DNA of 20,059 nucleotides from a virus. Within the stretch, counting starts at the first letter, position 1. Every line of letters begins with the position of its first letter. The translations under genes and the position numbers were made by a program. Location of the stretch: positions 1-20,059 of the IMG/VR virus record IMGVR_UViG_3300032675_000164. The stretch is one strand, 5' to 3'. The notes under the pieces are model-generated. The model was not told the DNA's origin. It worked only from the letters and a program-made list of their open reading frames with translations, and did no database searches. Positions 1-5,096 of this stretch are shown one piece after another.

Positions 1-42
1 GTGTATAGTAACACCCATGCAGTAAATTTTTTAAACAAGTGA
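1..42 (+). CDS. Possible 3' end of an upstream early gene (partial)
   Basis: Frame 1 is open from the window edge for 13 codons and stops with TGA at 40-42; the other two plus frames stop at 6-8 and 23-25. The stop lies 14 bases before the next start, matching the tight packing of the genes that follow, so this may be the tail of a gene entering from the left. Thirteen codons are too few to identify it, and an open frame this short can occur by chance. Confidence 0.3.
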   Translation: MYSNTHAVNFLNK

Positions 43-56
43 TGAAGGAGAAAGTG

Positions 57-137
57 ATGAAAAAAGCAATTTTTGAATGGATCGGGGTAATCATTCTTGG
101 AATCATCTTAGGCGCGATGTTCGCTTGGGGGTTTTAA
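57..137 (+). CDS. 26-residue single-pass membrane miniprotein
   Basis: The frame starts at ATG 57 behind a strong AAGGAG site (45-50, six bases of spacing) and ends with TAA at 135-137, two bases before the next gene. The product has a short Lys-containing start (MKKAIFEW) followed by a single hydrophobic run rich in Ile, Leu and Gly that fills most of the protein, so it is predicted to be an inner-membrane miniprotein. It is not a known family to me. The good ribosome site and exact fit between neighbours argue for a real gene. A role in membrane-linked exclusion or host takeover would be speculation. Confidence 0.6.
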   Translation: MKKAIFEWIGVIILGIILGAMFAWGF

Positions 138-139
138 TC

Positions 140-427
140 ATGGGAATGAGCCGACACGATGCCTACTACGAGCCTGAGGACTACGATGATCGCACAGACG
201 AAATCGAAGAACGCACCTGGCAATTAATGAAAAAAGAATACAACCCAAAGACTTCATCAGCAATCGCAGAAGCGCTGAGCGAATTAGACGTTGATACCGC
301 GCAAGCCCTTCAAGACGCGATCGATACCGGTAATTATGAGCAAATTGGCAGAAAAATCATGGCCATTTCTTTTGATTACCACGAATCACTAGCCAAGCAA
401 GTTGCTGAGTTTGAAATTAACGATTAA
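140..427 (+). CDS. Acidic 95-residue phage protein, function unknown
   Basis: I place the start at ATG 140, after the GGGG run at 127-131 and just after the stop of the membrane miniprotein. A longer reading from ATG 77 would lie inside that gene and is less likely; ATG 146 is also possible. The product begins with a very acidic, Tyr-rich segment (YYEPEDYDDRTDEIEE, residues 9-24) and continues as predicted helices, with repeated Ala, Leu and Asp in residues 38-95. There is no membrane segment and no cysteine. It sits directly before the annealing protein, nine bases away, so it is probably co-translated with the recombination genes. I do not recognise a family. Acidic early phage proteins are sometimes DNA mimics or inhibitors, but nothing here shows that specifically. 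Confidence 0.75.
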   Translation: MGMSRHDAYYEPEDYDDRTDEIEERTWQLMKKEYNPKTSSAIAEALSELDVDTAQALQDAIDTGNYEQIGRKIMAISFDYHESLAKQVAEFEIND

Positions 428-435
428 GGAAAACC

Positions 436-1089
436 ATGAAAGTCTATCAAGCAATTAACGCAGTTCAAGCCGAATTAGCAAAAGTTGGCATCACCAAAAG
501 CCGAACCAATCAACAAGGCGCATCTTACAAATTTAGGGGAATTGACGATGTTTTCAACACAGTCAGCCCTTTAATGGCCGAGCATGGCCTTTGTATCCTT
601 CCAAGGGTTTTGACAAGGGAATGCGTAGAGCGTCAAACCAAAGCTGGGGGAGCAATTTTCTACGTTACTGTTGAAGTAGAGTTTGATTTTGTATCGGCAG
701 AGGATGGCTCAAAACACACCGTCAAGACTTTTGGTGAAGCGATGGATACATCGGACAAAGCAACCAACAAGGCAATGTCAGCAGCCTACAAATACGCAGC
801 ATTGCAGGCTTTTGCGATTCCGACCGAGGGTGACAATGACGCAGATTTGCATACCCATGAAGTCGCTCCAAAAGCTAAACCAGCAACGGTTCAAAAAACT
901 CCATTGTCAGAAAATCAAGTTTCAGACTTTGTGATTTCAATAATGGATAGCGACACGCTCGATGCTTTAAAGATTAATCACGCAACCGCTTATAAGCTAG
1001 CTTTTGCACAAAATGATACCTCCGCGATCAAAAAGATTGATAGCGCAAAGGACATTCGCAAAGGCGAATTGATGGCCACTCAATCATAA
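436..1089 (+). CDS. erf: ERF-family single-strand DNA annealing protein
   Basis: This is recognisably an Erf-superfamily recombinase (P22 Erf type), which anneals complementary single strands during phage recombination and genome circularisation in the cytoplasm. The hallmarks are YKFRGIDDV at residues 31-39, a beta-rich middle with HGLCILP at 50-56, and the GEAMDTSDKATNKAMSAAYK block at 100-119, running into a conserved-looking AALQAF and the family-typical PTEGDNDAD (129-137). Residues about 155-205 form a separate predicted helical tail after a Lys/Pro/Ala linker. The length, 217 residues, is within the usual family range. An AAGGA site precedes ATG 436. The next two genes (Gp157-family and SSB-like) make a recombination module with it. 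No phage exonuclease is visible in the window, so resection may rely on another locus or the host. Confidence 0.92.
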   Translation: MKVYQAINAVQAELAKVGITKSRTNQQGASYKFRGIDDVFNTVSPLMAEHGLCILPRVLTRECVERQTKAGGAIFYVTVEVEFDFVSAEDGSKHTVKTFGEAMDTSDKATNKAMSAAYKYAALQAFAIPTEGDNDADLHTHEVAPKAKPATVQKTPLSENQVSDFVISIMDSDTLDALKINHATAYKLAFAQNDTSAIKKIDSAKDIRKGELMATQS

Positions 1090-1098
1090 GGATTAAAA

Positions 1099-1602
1099 AT
1101 GACCGATCTAACCCTTTATACAATCGCTGACCAATATTTGCAAGATCTTCAAAAGTTGCAAGATATGGATTTGGATGAGCAAACCTTTGCTGATACTTTG
1201 GAAAGCCTATCCGGTGATTTAGAAGTCAAAGCAACCAACGTGGCCATGTTTGTCCGCAACCTGGAGGCAAGCGCAGAATCCATCAAAACAGCAGAAAAAC
1301 AGATGGCAGAGCGTAGAAAAGCCATCGAAGCCAAAGCCGAACGGATCAGAAATTATCTTAAAGACAACATGGCGCGCACAGGAATCACTAAGATTGATTG
1401 CCCATACTTCGCGCTTAGTTTGCGCAATAGTCCACCAGCAGTTGAAGTAATCAATGCCGATGAGATTCCAGCGCAATACTTTGATATTCCTGAACCTCCA
1501 GCTCCAGTTTTAAACAAAAATCGCTTAAAAGATGACCTTAAAAATGGGGTTATTGTTGAAGGCGCTCGATTAACCCAAGGCAGTTATCTTCAAATCAAAT
1601 AA
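1099..1602 (+). CDS. Siphovirus Gp157-family protein
   Basis: The 167-residue product matches the layout of the Gp157 family (Pfam PF05565 from memory). Residues about 10-90 are a long charged coiled coil rich in Glu, Lys and Ala. They are followed by the typical block with RNYLKDNMARTGITKID (84-100), a short beta segment containing ALSLRNSPPAVEV (105-117) and the C-terminal region with IPAQYFDIPEPPAPVLNK (123-140) and a KDDLKNG turn. Family members lie beside phage single-strand annealing proteins and SSBs in many genomes. One was reported to be linked to phage resistance in Streptococcus thermophilus, but the biochemical role remains unclear. An AAGGA site lies before ATG 1099, nine bases after the erf stop. 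Family assignment is strong; function is weakly known. Confidence 0.88.
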   Translation: MTDLTLYTIADQYLQDLQKLQDMDLDEQTFADTLESLSGDLEVKATNVAMFVRNLEASAESIKTAEKQMAERRKAIEAKAERIRNYLKDNMARTGITKIDCPYFALSLRNSPPAVEVINADEIPAQYFDIPEPPAPVLNKNRLKDDLKNGVIVEGARLTQGSYLQIK

Positions 1603-1610
1603 GGACAATC

Positions 1611-1868
1611 ATGGCAATTAAATACTACATCAATGCTGCAGTTTCAGAATTCGAAGGCAATGATGGCAAAAGCAAAAGACGCTATCAGACCATTGGGGTT
1701 ATTGTTGAAACAAGACATGGACTTATGCTGAGCCTCGAATCAATCCCATTATTAGGGCTTAAAGATGGCAAATTATTGGCATTTTTAAACGAACCAGGCG
1801 AAAAGAATGCTGATCAAAATCAGCAAACTCCAACAACCGAATCAAATCTTGATGACATTCCATTTTAG
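1611..1868 (+). CDS. Small SSB-like protein with acidic DDIPF tip
   Basis: The 85-residue product has an N-terminal beta-strand pattern (IKYYINAAV, YQTIGVIVET, GLMLSLESIP) through about residue 60, then a low-complexity Gln/Asn/Thr/Pro linker (65-78), and ends exactly in NLDDIPF (79-85). Bacterial SSBs share this design: an OB fold, a disordered linker and a terminal DDDIPF-like tip that recruits recombination and repair enzymes. Together with its place right after the ERF and Gp157-family genes, this suggests a single-stranded-DNA-binding accessory protein. The fold assignment is inference, since the domain is short for a canonical SSB (about 110 residues before the linker) and I see no clear aromatic base-stacking set. 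An AAGGA site precedes ATG 1611. Confidence 0.7.
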   Translation: MAIKYYINAAVSEFEGNDGKSKRRYQTIGVIVETRHGLMLSLESIPLLGLKDGKLLAFLNEPGEKNADQNQQTPTTESNLDDIPF

Positions 1869-1877
1869 GAGAATACG

Positions 1878-2087
1878 ATGAATTTCAATACTCAAAACGA
1901 CAATATCTTGGCTTATTCAAAGAAAAAATATATTAGCGGATTAGTGGCTTTGGAATTATTTGGTTGCATTCACTTACCGCGCAGAATCCTTGATTTAAAG
2001 GAAAAAGGTTATCAATTCCACGATCGGTGGGTGAAAAAAAACAATAAACGCTTTAAAGAATATCGTTGCATCGGGAGAACCGTATGA
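1878..2087 (+). CDS. Small helix-turn-helix domain protein
   Basis: The 69-residue product reads as a stand-alone winged-helix-like DNA-binding domain of the kind Pfam calls HTH_39 (PF14090, from memory). The key stretch is VALELFGCIHLPRRILDLKE (residues 23-42), where the second helix follows the GC turn, then KGYQFHDRWVKK (43-54) and a closing beta strand KEYRCIGR (60-67). Members of this family are common as short phage ORFs beside recombination genes. The role is unproven; a local transcription regulator is the obvious idea. A TAGGAGA site precedes ATG 1878. Its TGA stop overlaps the next start (ATGA at 2084-2087), so translation is likely coupled. Confidence 0.78.
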   Translation: MNFNTQNDNILAYSKKKYISGLVALELFGCIHLPRRILDLKEKGYQFHDRWVKKNNKRFKEYRCIGRTV

Positions 2088-2257
2088 GGGATTATTCTGA
2101 AGTGCTTATTGAGCTAGACGCGCAAATCAAAAAAATGCACGTTTGCAGCTTAAAAGAAGATTGGAAAGGTGCAAGCAAAGAAGCAGCTCAAGCCCACACC
2201 CTAACCAATGAATTAGCAGTAATTTTTAGAACCCTGAAAGGAAAGAAAAATGATTAA
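2084..2257 (+). CDS. 57-residue helical phage protein, unknown
   Basis: I use ATG 2084, which overlaps the upstream stop as ATGA and has GGGAGA at 2073-2078. A longer frame from 2066 would lie inside the upstream gene and lacks a better site. The product is a compact, Lys-rich, two-helix-like protein containing LIELDAQIKKMH (8-19) and a second helix with KEAAQAHTLTNELAV, with no membrane segment. It looks like the small helical proteins often found in phage early operons, possibly a protein-protein adaptor, but I know of no assigned role. Its last eight bases overlap the next gene. Confidence 0.65.
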   Translation: MRDYSEVLIELDAQIKKMHVCSLKEDWKGASKEAAQAHTLTNELAVIFRTLKGKKND

Positions 2258-2462
2258 CCTTGTACTTGAAAATGATGAATTTAATTTTGTAGTTGGCTTG
2301 GTAGGAAAAGAGCCATTTAATAACGTGGCCGGCTTAATGGGTAAATTGATTCAGCAAGCCCAAGCGCAACAAATGGCACAAGCTCCAGTAGCGCCACCCG
2401 CACCATCGACACCTCCTGCACCTGGCGATCAAGCTGGTTTAACAGAGCAAAACGTACAGTAA
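2250..2462 (+). CDS. 70-residue protein with Pro/Ala-rich tail
   Basis: The start ATG 2250 lies inside the end of the preceding gene behind an AAAGGAAAG site. The N-terminal 40 residues (LVLENDEFNFVVGLVGKEPF, then VAGLMGKLIQQAQ) follow a pattern I recognise from short phage proteins in which a beta strand and two helices precede a Gln-rich segment; those have no assigned function. Residues about 45-60 are a disordered Pro/Ala linker (APVAPPAPSTPPAPG), ending in a short polar tail. There is no signal peptide and no cysteine. It may be an oligomerisation or adaptor module; that is inference from composition only. Confidence 0.68.
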   Translation: MINLVLENDEFNFVVGLVGKEPFNNVAGLMGKLIQQAQAQQMAQAPVAPPAPSTPPAPGDQAGLTEQNVQ

Positions 2463-2464
2463 TC

Positions 2465-2941
2465 ATGCCAAGACTTCGCCATGAAACTTATACGTTGATG
2501 GATGAAATTATGTCCAGTCCGACTGTCCCCATATCCGAGGACAGAAGAACTTATCAGCTTACTTTGCTATATCAAGCATTGGCAGCTTTAAAACTAGATC
2601 CTCAACCGACTAAGTACGATTGGCAAGTCTGCTCTGATTGCGTCAATTTGATGGAAACCTTTATTCTTGAGATGAAAGTCTGCCAGGATCAGGACAACCT
2701 ACTTAATGACGCAACAATGGCCTTGGTTCGAGCAGGAAAACGCAAAAAAGATGGAAACAATATCAGACTAGATGCCGAAGGAATAAAAGCCCTACAAGCG
2801 CTTTTTGAGGACTATGCTGAACTTGTGGCCATCTTGCCCGAGCGCGTAATGGTGAAGTGCTTTCGATTAACAGAAAAGCGCATTCAAGACCTTAGAAAAG
2901 GCAAAAAGAAAGCGCATGACGTGGAGATTATGGAGTTATGA
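2465..2941 (+). CDS. Conserved phage hypothetical protein, 158 residues
   Basis: The product is mostly helical. It contains QALAALKLDPQPTKYDW (37-53), a CSDCVNLMETFI segment with two Cys (56 and 59), and a C-terminal ILPERVMVKCFRLTEKRIQD (123-142) followed by a basic KGKKKAHDVEI tail. I recognise this layout from hypothetical proteins in phages of Burkholderiales and relatives, where it sits in the early region with small HTH and Cys-rich ORFs; its function is not known. The start ATG 2465 is two bases after the previous stop and lacks a clear Shine-Dalgarno, so it probably depends on translation of the upstream gene. Its stop overlaps the next start as ATGA. Confidence 0.78.
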   Translation: MPRLRHETYTLMDEIMSSPTVPISEDRRTYQLTLLYQALAALKLDPQPTKYDWQVCSDCVNLMETFILEMKVCQDQDNLLNDATMALVRAGKRKKDGNNIRLDAEGIKALQALFEDYAELVAILPERVMVKCFRLTEKRIQDLRKGKKKAHDVEIMEL

Positions 2942-3168
2942 CCAAGAATGACCGCAGCCTTTTAAAGCAAATGATTGAAGCTGGACGATTTAATTTTGAT
3001 ATTTATGAGCTTTTGGTTGAGCAAAATGCCATTAATGCCAAAGAATCAATTAAGAAAATGGGTGAAAAATGGTGTTGTCATCCAGCAAATAAAGTAAAAA
3101 GACTTGAGATGCCTTTGCCGATCTTAAGCGACATGAGAGCGAGCAAAATCCTAAAAACACGCAAATAG
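2938..3168 (+). CDS. 76-residue basic protein with WCCHPAN motif
   Basis: ATG 2938 overlaps the preceding TGA and is preceded by a GGAG site inside that gene. The product is basic, with a helical N-terminus (SLLKQMIEAGRFNFDIYELL, 7-26) and a striking WCCHPANKVKRLE segment (45-57). The adjacent Cys-Cys-His could coordinate metal, but two Cys and one His alone do not define a zinc site. I do not recognise a named family. Its position, coupled to the conserved gene upstream, suggests they are expressed in fixed ratio. Confidence 0.65.
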   Translation: MTKNDRSLLKQMIEAGRFNFDIYELLVEQNAINAKESIKKMGEKWCCHPANKVKRLEMPLPILSDMRASKILKTRK

Positions 3169-3177
3169 GAGCAAATT

Positions 3178-3375
3178 ATGACCACTTTTATGCTTTCTGA
3201 GTTAGGATGCAATGGTGACTGTCATCAAGGAAGATTGCCTTGCACTTGTCAAGAATCTGTCCCCTTTGTTGGCAAAATCAATGAATTAGATAAAATGGAC
3301 AAAGGAATAGTTAAGCAGGCGCAACAGGATGGCATAAGCGAGAATTTTTCCTGCTTTCATAATCGCGAGAAGTAA
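3178..3375 (+). CDS. Cys-rich 65-residue miniprotein
   Basis: The start follows a good TAGGAG site nine bases after the previous stop. The N-terminal third carries C11-x3-C15-x6-C22-x-C24 in CNGDCHQGRLPCTC, close in style to the short C-x(3)-C-x-QGR-x-C-x-C proteins that recur in phage and plasmid early regions. These four Cys plus His16 could bind a zinc ion. The rest (residues 25-65) is polar, with one more Cys at 59. There is no signal peptide. Its function is unknown; a small zinc-binding DNA- or protein-interacting factor is a guess. Confidence 0.65.
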   Translation: MTTFMLSELGCNGDCHQGRLPCTCQESVPFVGKINELDKMDKGIVKQAQQDGISENFSCFHNREK

Positions 3376-3408
3376 TGCCCAAATGTTTATTCCCACTTGG
3401 AGATATTT

Positions 3409-3816
3409 ATGAGCAAACCGCCAAAACGCGATGAAAGACGCAAAGCAAGAGAAAATAAACGCTATCCGTTTAAATTGATTCCTGTTTTGTTTCTTTCAGG
3501 ATGCAGTTTGATGATTGGTAACTATGATCCGCTTGAATATGGGCTGGTCAATCGAATAAGAACCGAAGCGCAAATATCAGATTGCTCAAAACAAAGCACT
3601 TACGTCATATATGTAAGCGCTTTAGAATTAAAGAATTACAGTCAATATTTGCCAAATAATGATCAAGAGATTGCGCTGGTCGATGATCTTTACAAAATAG
3701 TTGATCAGCTTTATACATTCAAAAGCCCTAGCGCAGCATATTGCAAGGCCAAATTAAACATAATCGAAACTACTGCTGAGCGCATTCAGCAAACAACAGG
3801 GAATAAACCAAGATGA
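3409..3816 (+). CDS. Putative phage lipoprotein, early-expressed
   Basis: ATG 3409 is chosen because a TTGGAG site lies six bases upstream; a longer reading would have to start at the TTG inside that site. The 135-residue product starts with a long, very basic segment (residues 2-22 are rich in Lys and Arg), then a short hydrophobic run LIPVLF and a lipobox LSGC with Cys32, followed by a soluble domain. Lipid anchoring in the envelope is therefore plausible, but the n-region is longer and the hydrophobic core shorter than usual. The mature part has two further Cys (at about 59 and 114) that could pair in the periplasm. Early phage lipoproteins are often superinfection-exclusion factors; that is inference only. 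I do not recognise the domain. Confidence 0.65.
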   Translation: MSKPPKRDERRKARENKRYPFKLIPVLFLSGCSLMIGNYDPLEYGLVNRIRTEAQISDCSKQSTYVIYVSALELKNYSQYLPNNDQEIALVDDLYKIVDQLYTFKSPSAAYCKAKLNIIETTAERIQQTTGNKPR

Positions 3817-4025
3817 ATATTAATGAATTATGGGGTGAGGCAAAAGGATATAAATCTCAATTAGATTCAGGCGCGCTCACTCCTGCAGAATTTAAAGATT
3901 TGATTAGTAGTCTTGGGATTGCATCAAATATAAAAGAAAATGCAGATGAATTTGACAAAAATATTCAGATTCGTGGGTATTTGATTGATTTATTAAATTT
4001 TGCAGAAACTATTTCGAGCCTCTGA
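3813..4025 (+). CDS. 70-residue protein, last gene of the plus-strand operon
   Basis: ATG 3813 overlaps the lipoprotein stop as ATGA, so it is translationally coupled to it. The product is an acidic helical protein containing ELWGEAKGYKSQLDSGALTP (5-24) and EFKDLISSLGI, a layout reminiscent of small phage proteins with a short helix-turn-helix-like fold, but no family is recognised. There is no membrane segment. Its 3' end runs 17 bases into the 3' end of the convergent minus-strand gene. Confidence 0.62.
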   Translation: MNINELWGEAKGYKSQLDSGALTPAEFKDLISSLGIASNIKENADEFDKNIQIRGYLIDLLNFAETISSL

Positions 4026-4218
4026 TTCGGCAGATATTCTGCATTCTTTCGTAATCTTCGCGACACCAAACATCGCAAAATCTTCGATCGGCAAGTCTTG
4101 CATTGCAGGAAAGACAAAATCCTGTAGTTTTTAAAGGTTGCCGATCCCTTACTTTTTTTATTGTTATTTGCCGATGCAATTCCTCTGCATCCGAGGCATC
4201 GTCAAAAATGTCGCTCAT
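4009..4218 (-). CDS. Small TraR/DksA-like zinc-finger protein
   Basis: The start ATG at 4218 overlaps the lysozyme stop as ATGA; a longer frame would run back into the lysozyme gene and is rejected. The 69-residue product has an acidic start (SDIFDDASDAEE), a helix, and a C4 zinc finger: C35-x2-C38 and C48-x3-C52 within GFCLSCNARL and RFCDVWCREDYE. This matches short phage and plasmid TraR-like members of the DksA family, which bind the RNA polymerase secondary channel and alter promoter output. True TraR is about this size. The assignment rests on the finger and the acidic N-terminal helix, so another zinc-ribbon function remains possible. It ends the late operon, tail to tail with the early operon. 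Confidence 0.7.
   Translation of the reverse strand: MSDIFDDASDAEELHRQITIKKVRDRQPLKTTGFCLSCNARLADRRFCDVWCREDYERMQNICRIRGSK
4030..4042 (+). terminator. Weak hairpin just after the early operon
   Basis: GCAGA-TAT-TCTGC forms a perfect five-base-pair stem with a three-base loop, starting five bases after the last plus-strand stop. The following bases, ATTCTTTC, are T-rich but not a clean U-tract. It could help end plus-strand transcription between the convergent operons. It also lies inside the coding sequence of the minus-strand zinc-finger gene, so the symmetry may be chance. Confidence 0.25.
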
Positions 4219-4661
4219 GCCAATTTTGAAATAAACATTGCAGCCTCTGCTTCTCTGCGTTTTAACAAGCCAGCCATATGATGACCGGCAGCCATATCCC
4301 ATTTAATGAACTCTTGCGATGCGCCTTCATAATCGCCAGCATTTAGCTTTTTCATAAGAGTTGATGAGTCTAAATTGCGACATCCACAATTGAATGCGAA
4401 GTCCACAAGCGCGTCAAATTCTTCTTGGGTTAGCTCTACATGAACTATTGCGTTGACGTTCGCCTCGGCTTGTTTAATGTCTTGGGAAAGATATTGTTCT
4501 GCCTGCTCTTGGGTAATTTCTAGGCCTTCTACGACCTCAGGCCCTGTATGACCATAACCAATAGTCCAAGGATCACCGCCACTACCAGGATCAGGATAAG
4601 CCACAAGCCGGCATCCTTCAAAACGCTCAGTAAGGTGTAGTCCATCTTTTGAATACTCCAT
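4215..4661 (-). CDS. GH24 (T4/P22-type) lysozyme, endolysin
   Basis: The 148-residue protein is a glycoside hydrolase family 24 lysozyme, which cleaves the MurNAc-GlcNAc bond of peptidoglycan at lysis. RFEGCRLVAYPD carries the catalytic Glu15, and Asp24 stands eight residues on. WTIGYGHT gives the family Thr33, reached here through a slightly longer loop (PGSGGDP) than in P22 lysozyme. Residues 76-93 (ELTQEEFDALVDFAFNCG) and the C-terminal LLKRREAEAAMF are also typical. No signal-anchor is visible, so it should need a holin for access. Its ATG overlaps the Rz stop as TAATG, preceded by GGTGA, part of a 16-base repeat also found at the Rz start. It lies in the order holin, Rz/Rz1, lysozyme. 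Confidence 0.93.
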   Translation of the reverse strand: MEYSKDGLHLTERFEGCRLVAYPDPGSGGDPWTIGYGHTGPEVVEGLEITQEQAEQYLSQDIKQAEANVNAIVHVELTQEEFDALVDFAFNCGCRNLDSSTLMKKLNAGDYEGASQEFIKWDMAAGHHMAGLLKRREAEAAMFISKLA

Positions 4662-4674
4662 TATTTCACCGTCA
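4659..4674 (-). repeat. 16-base direct repeat, copy at Rz stop / lysozyme start
   Basis: Read on the minus strand, TGACGGTGAAATAATG covers the last codons of Rz, its TAA and the ATG of the lysozyme. The identical 16 bases occur at 5081-5096 at the previous junction. The shared bases include GGTGA, a usable ribosome site, so the repeat is both a start signal and a stop-start overlap. See the partner copy. Confidence 0.9.
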
Positions 4675-5083
4675 AATCATTATATTTATCAATCACTTCG
4701 TTTCGCTCGATTTCTGTGGTTGCGCACGATTTAGCAAATCCGATAAGAAATTCTGCATCTGACTCAAGTAGTCTGAGTCCTTCCTTTGGTATTGCAATGG
4801 AGGAGGATTCGTTGCCGGAGGAGCTATGGTCGTGCAACCCGATACCGCGATACTGATTAAGGAGCAACTCATAATGAGCTTGGAGAGCGTCTTTTTCATT
4901 TTGGGCTTTCTGAGTGTCTTGAGCTTGTTTGTTGATGATCTCTGTTTGATTTTTAAGTGCTTGAGTTACTGCTTCGGTTTTTGCTTTTTCTATCGATGAA
5001 TAATCAATTTCATGCGTAATATATGCACTTCCCAAAGATATGCATAGCAAAATGGCAATTTTTATATATGTTGATAAAAACAT
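4661..5083 (-). CDS. Rz-like inner-membrane spanin
   Basis: I start this 140-residue gene at ATG 5083, which overlaps the holin stop as TAATG; the longer open frame upstream would overlap the holin gene. The product has a single N-terminal signal-anchor (IKIAILLCISLGSAYIT, 7-23), then a long charged coiled coil (about 27-80) and a C-terminal part with DAEFLIGFAKSCATTEIER (109-127), typical of Rz proteins. It spans the periplasm and, with Rz1, disrupts the outer membrane in the last step of lysis. The nested Rz1 frame inside it confirms the call. Confidence 0.87.
   Translation of the reverse strand: MFLSTYIKIAILLCISLGSAYITHEIDYSSIEKAKTEAVTQALKNQTEIINKQAQDTQKAQNEKDALQAHYELLLNQYRGIGLHDHSSSGNESSSIAIPKEGLRLLESDAEFLIGFAKSCATTEIERNEVIDKYNDLTVK
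4693..4899 (-). CDS. Rz1-like outer-membrane spanin lipoprotein, nested in Rz
   Basis: This 68-residue frame lies wholly within the Rz gene in a different reading frame, the classic embedded Rz1 arrangement. The product starts MKKTLSK, has a hydrophobic run and the lipobox VSGC with Cys22, then a short Pro-rich periplasmic segment (IAPPATNPPPLQYQ) and a polar tail, typical of o-spanins, which are lipidated in the outer membrane and pair with the i-spanin. The mature length of about 47 residues is within the usual range. The lipobox, Pro content and nesting make this convincing, even though the coding is shared with another frame. Confidence 0.85.
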   Translation of the reverse strand: MKKTLSKLIMSCSLISIAVSGCTTIAPPATNPPPLQYQRKDSDYLSQMQNFLSDLLNRAQPQKSSETK

Positions 5084-5096
5084 TATTTCACCGTCA
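5081..5096 (-). repeat. 16-base direct repeat, copy at holin stop / Rz start
   Basis: This is the second exact copy of TGACGGTGAAATAATG on the minus strand. It spans the holin's last codons and stop and the Rz start. As a result, both the holin and Rz proteins end in Thr-Val-Lys. The two copies lie 422 bases apart, both in the sense direction, and bracket the Rz/Rz1 gene. Confidence 0.9.

Noticed and set aside
683-934. Open frame inside the ERF gene, same strand
   Set aside because: It lies wholly within a clear ERF coding region in another frame, has Gln/Arg/Thr-rich composition without domain features and no ribosome site of note.
1149-1476. Minus-strand open frames under the Gp157-family gene
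   Set aside because: Antisense shadows of a strongly coding helical gene; no neighbours on that strand and no start signal.
4219-4302. Upstream extension of the zinc-finger gene
   Set aside because: It would overlap the lysozyme end in another frame; the ATGA-coupled start at 4218 explains the gene fully.
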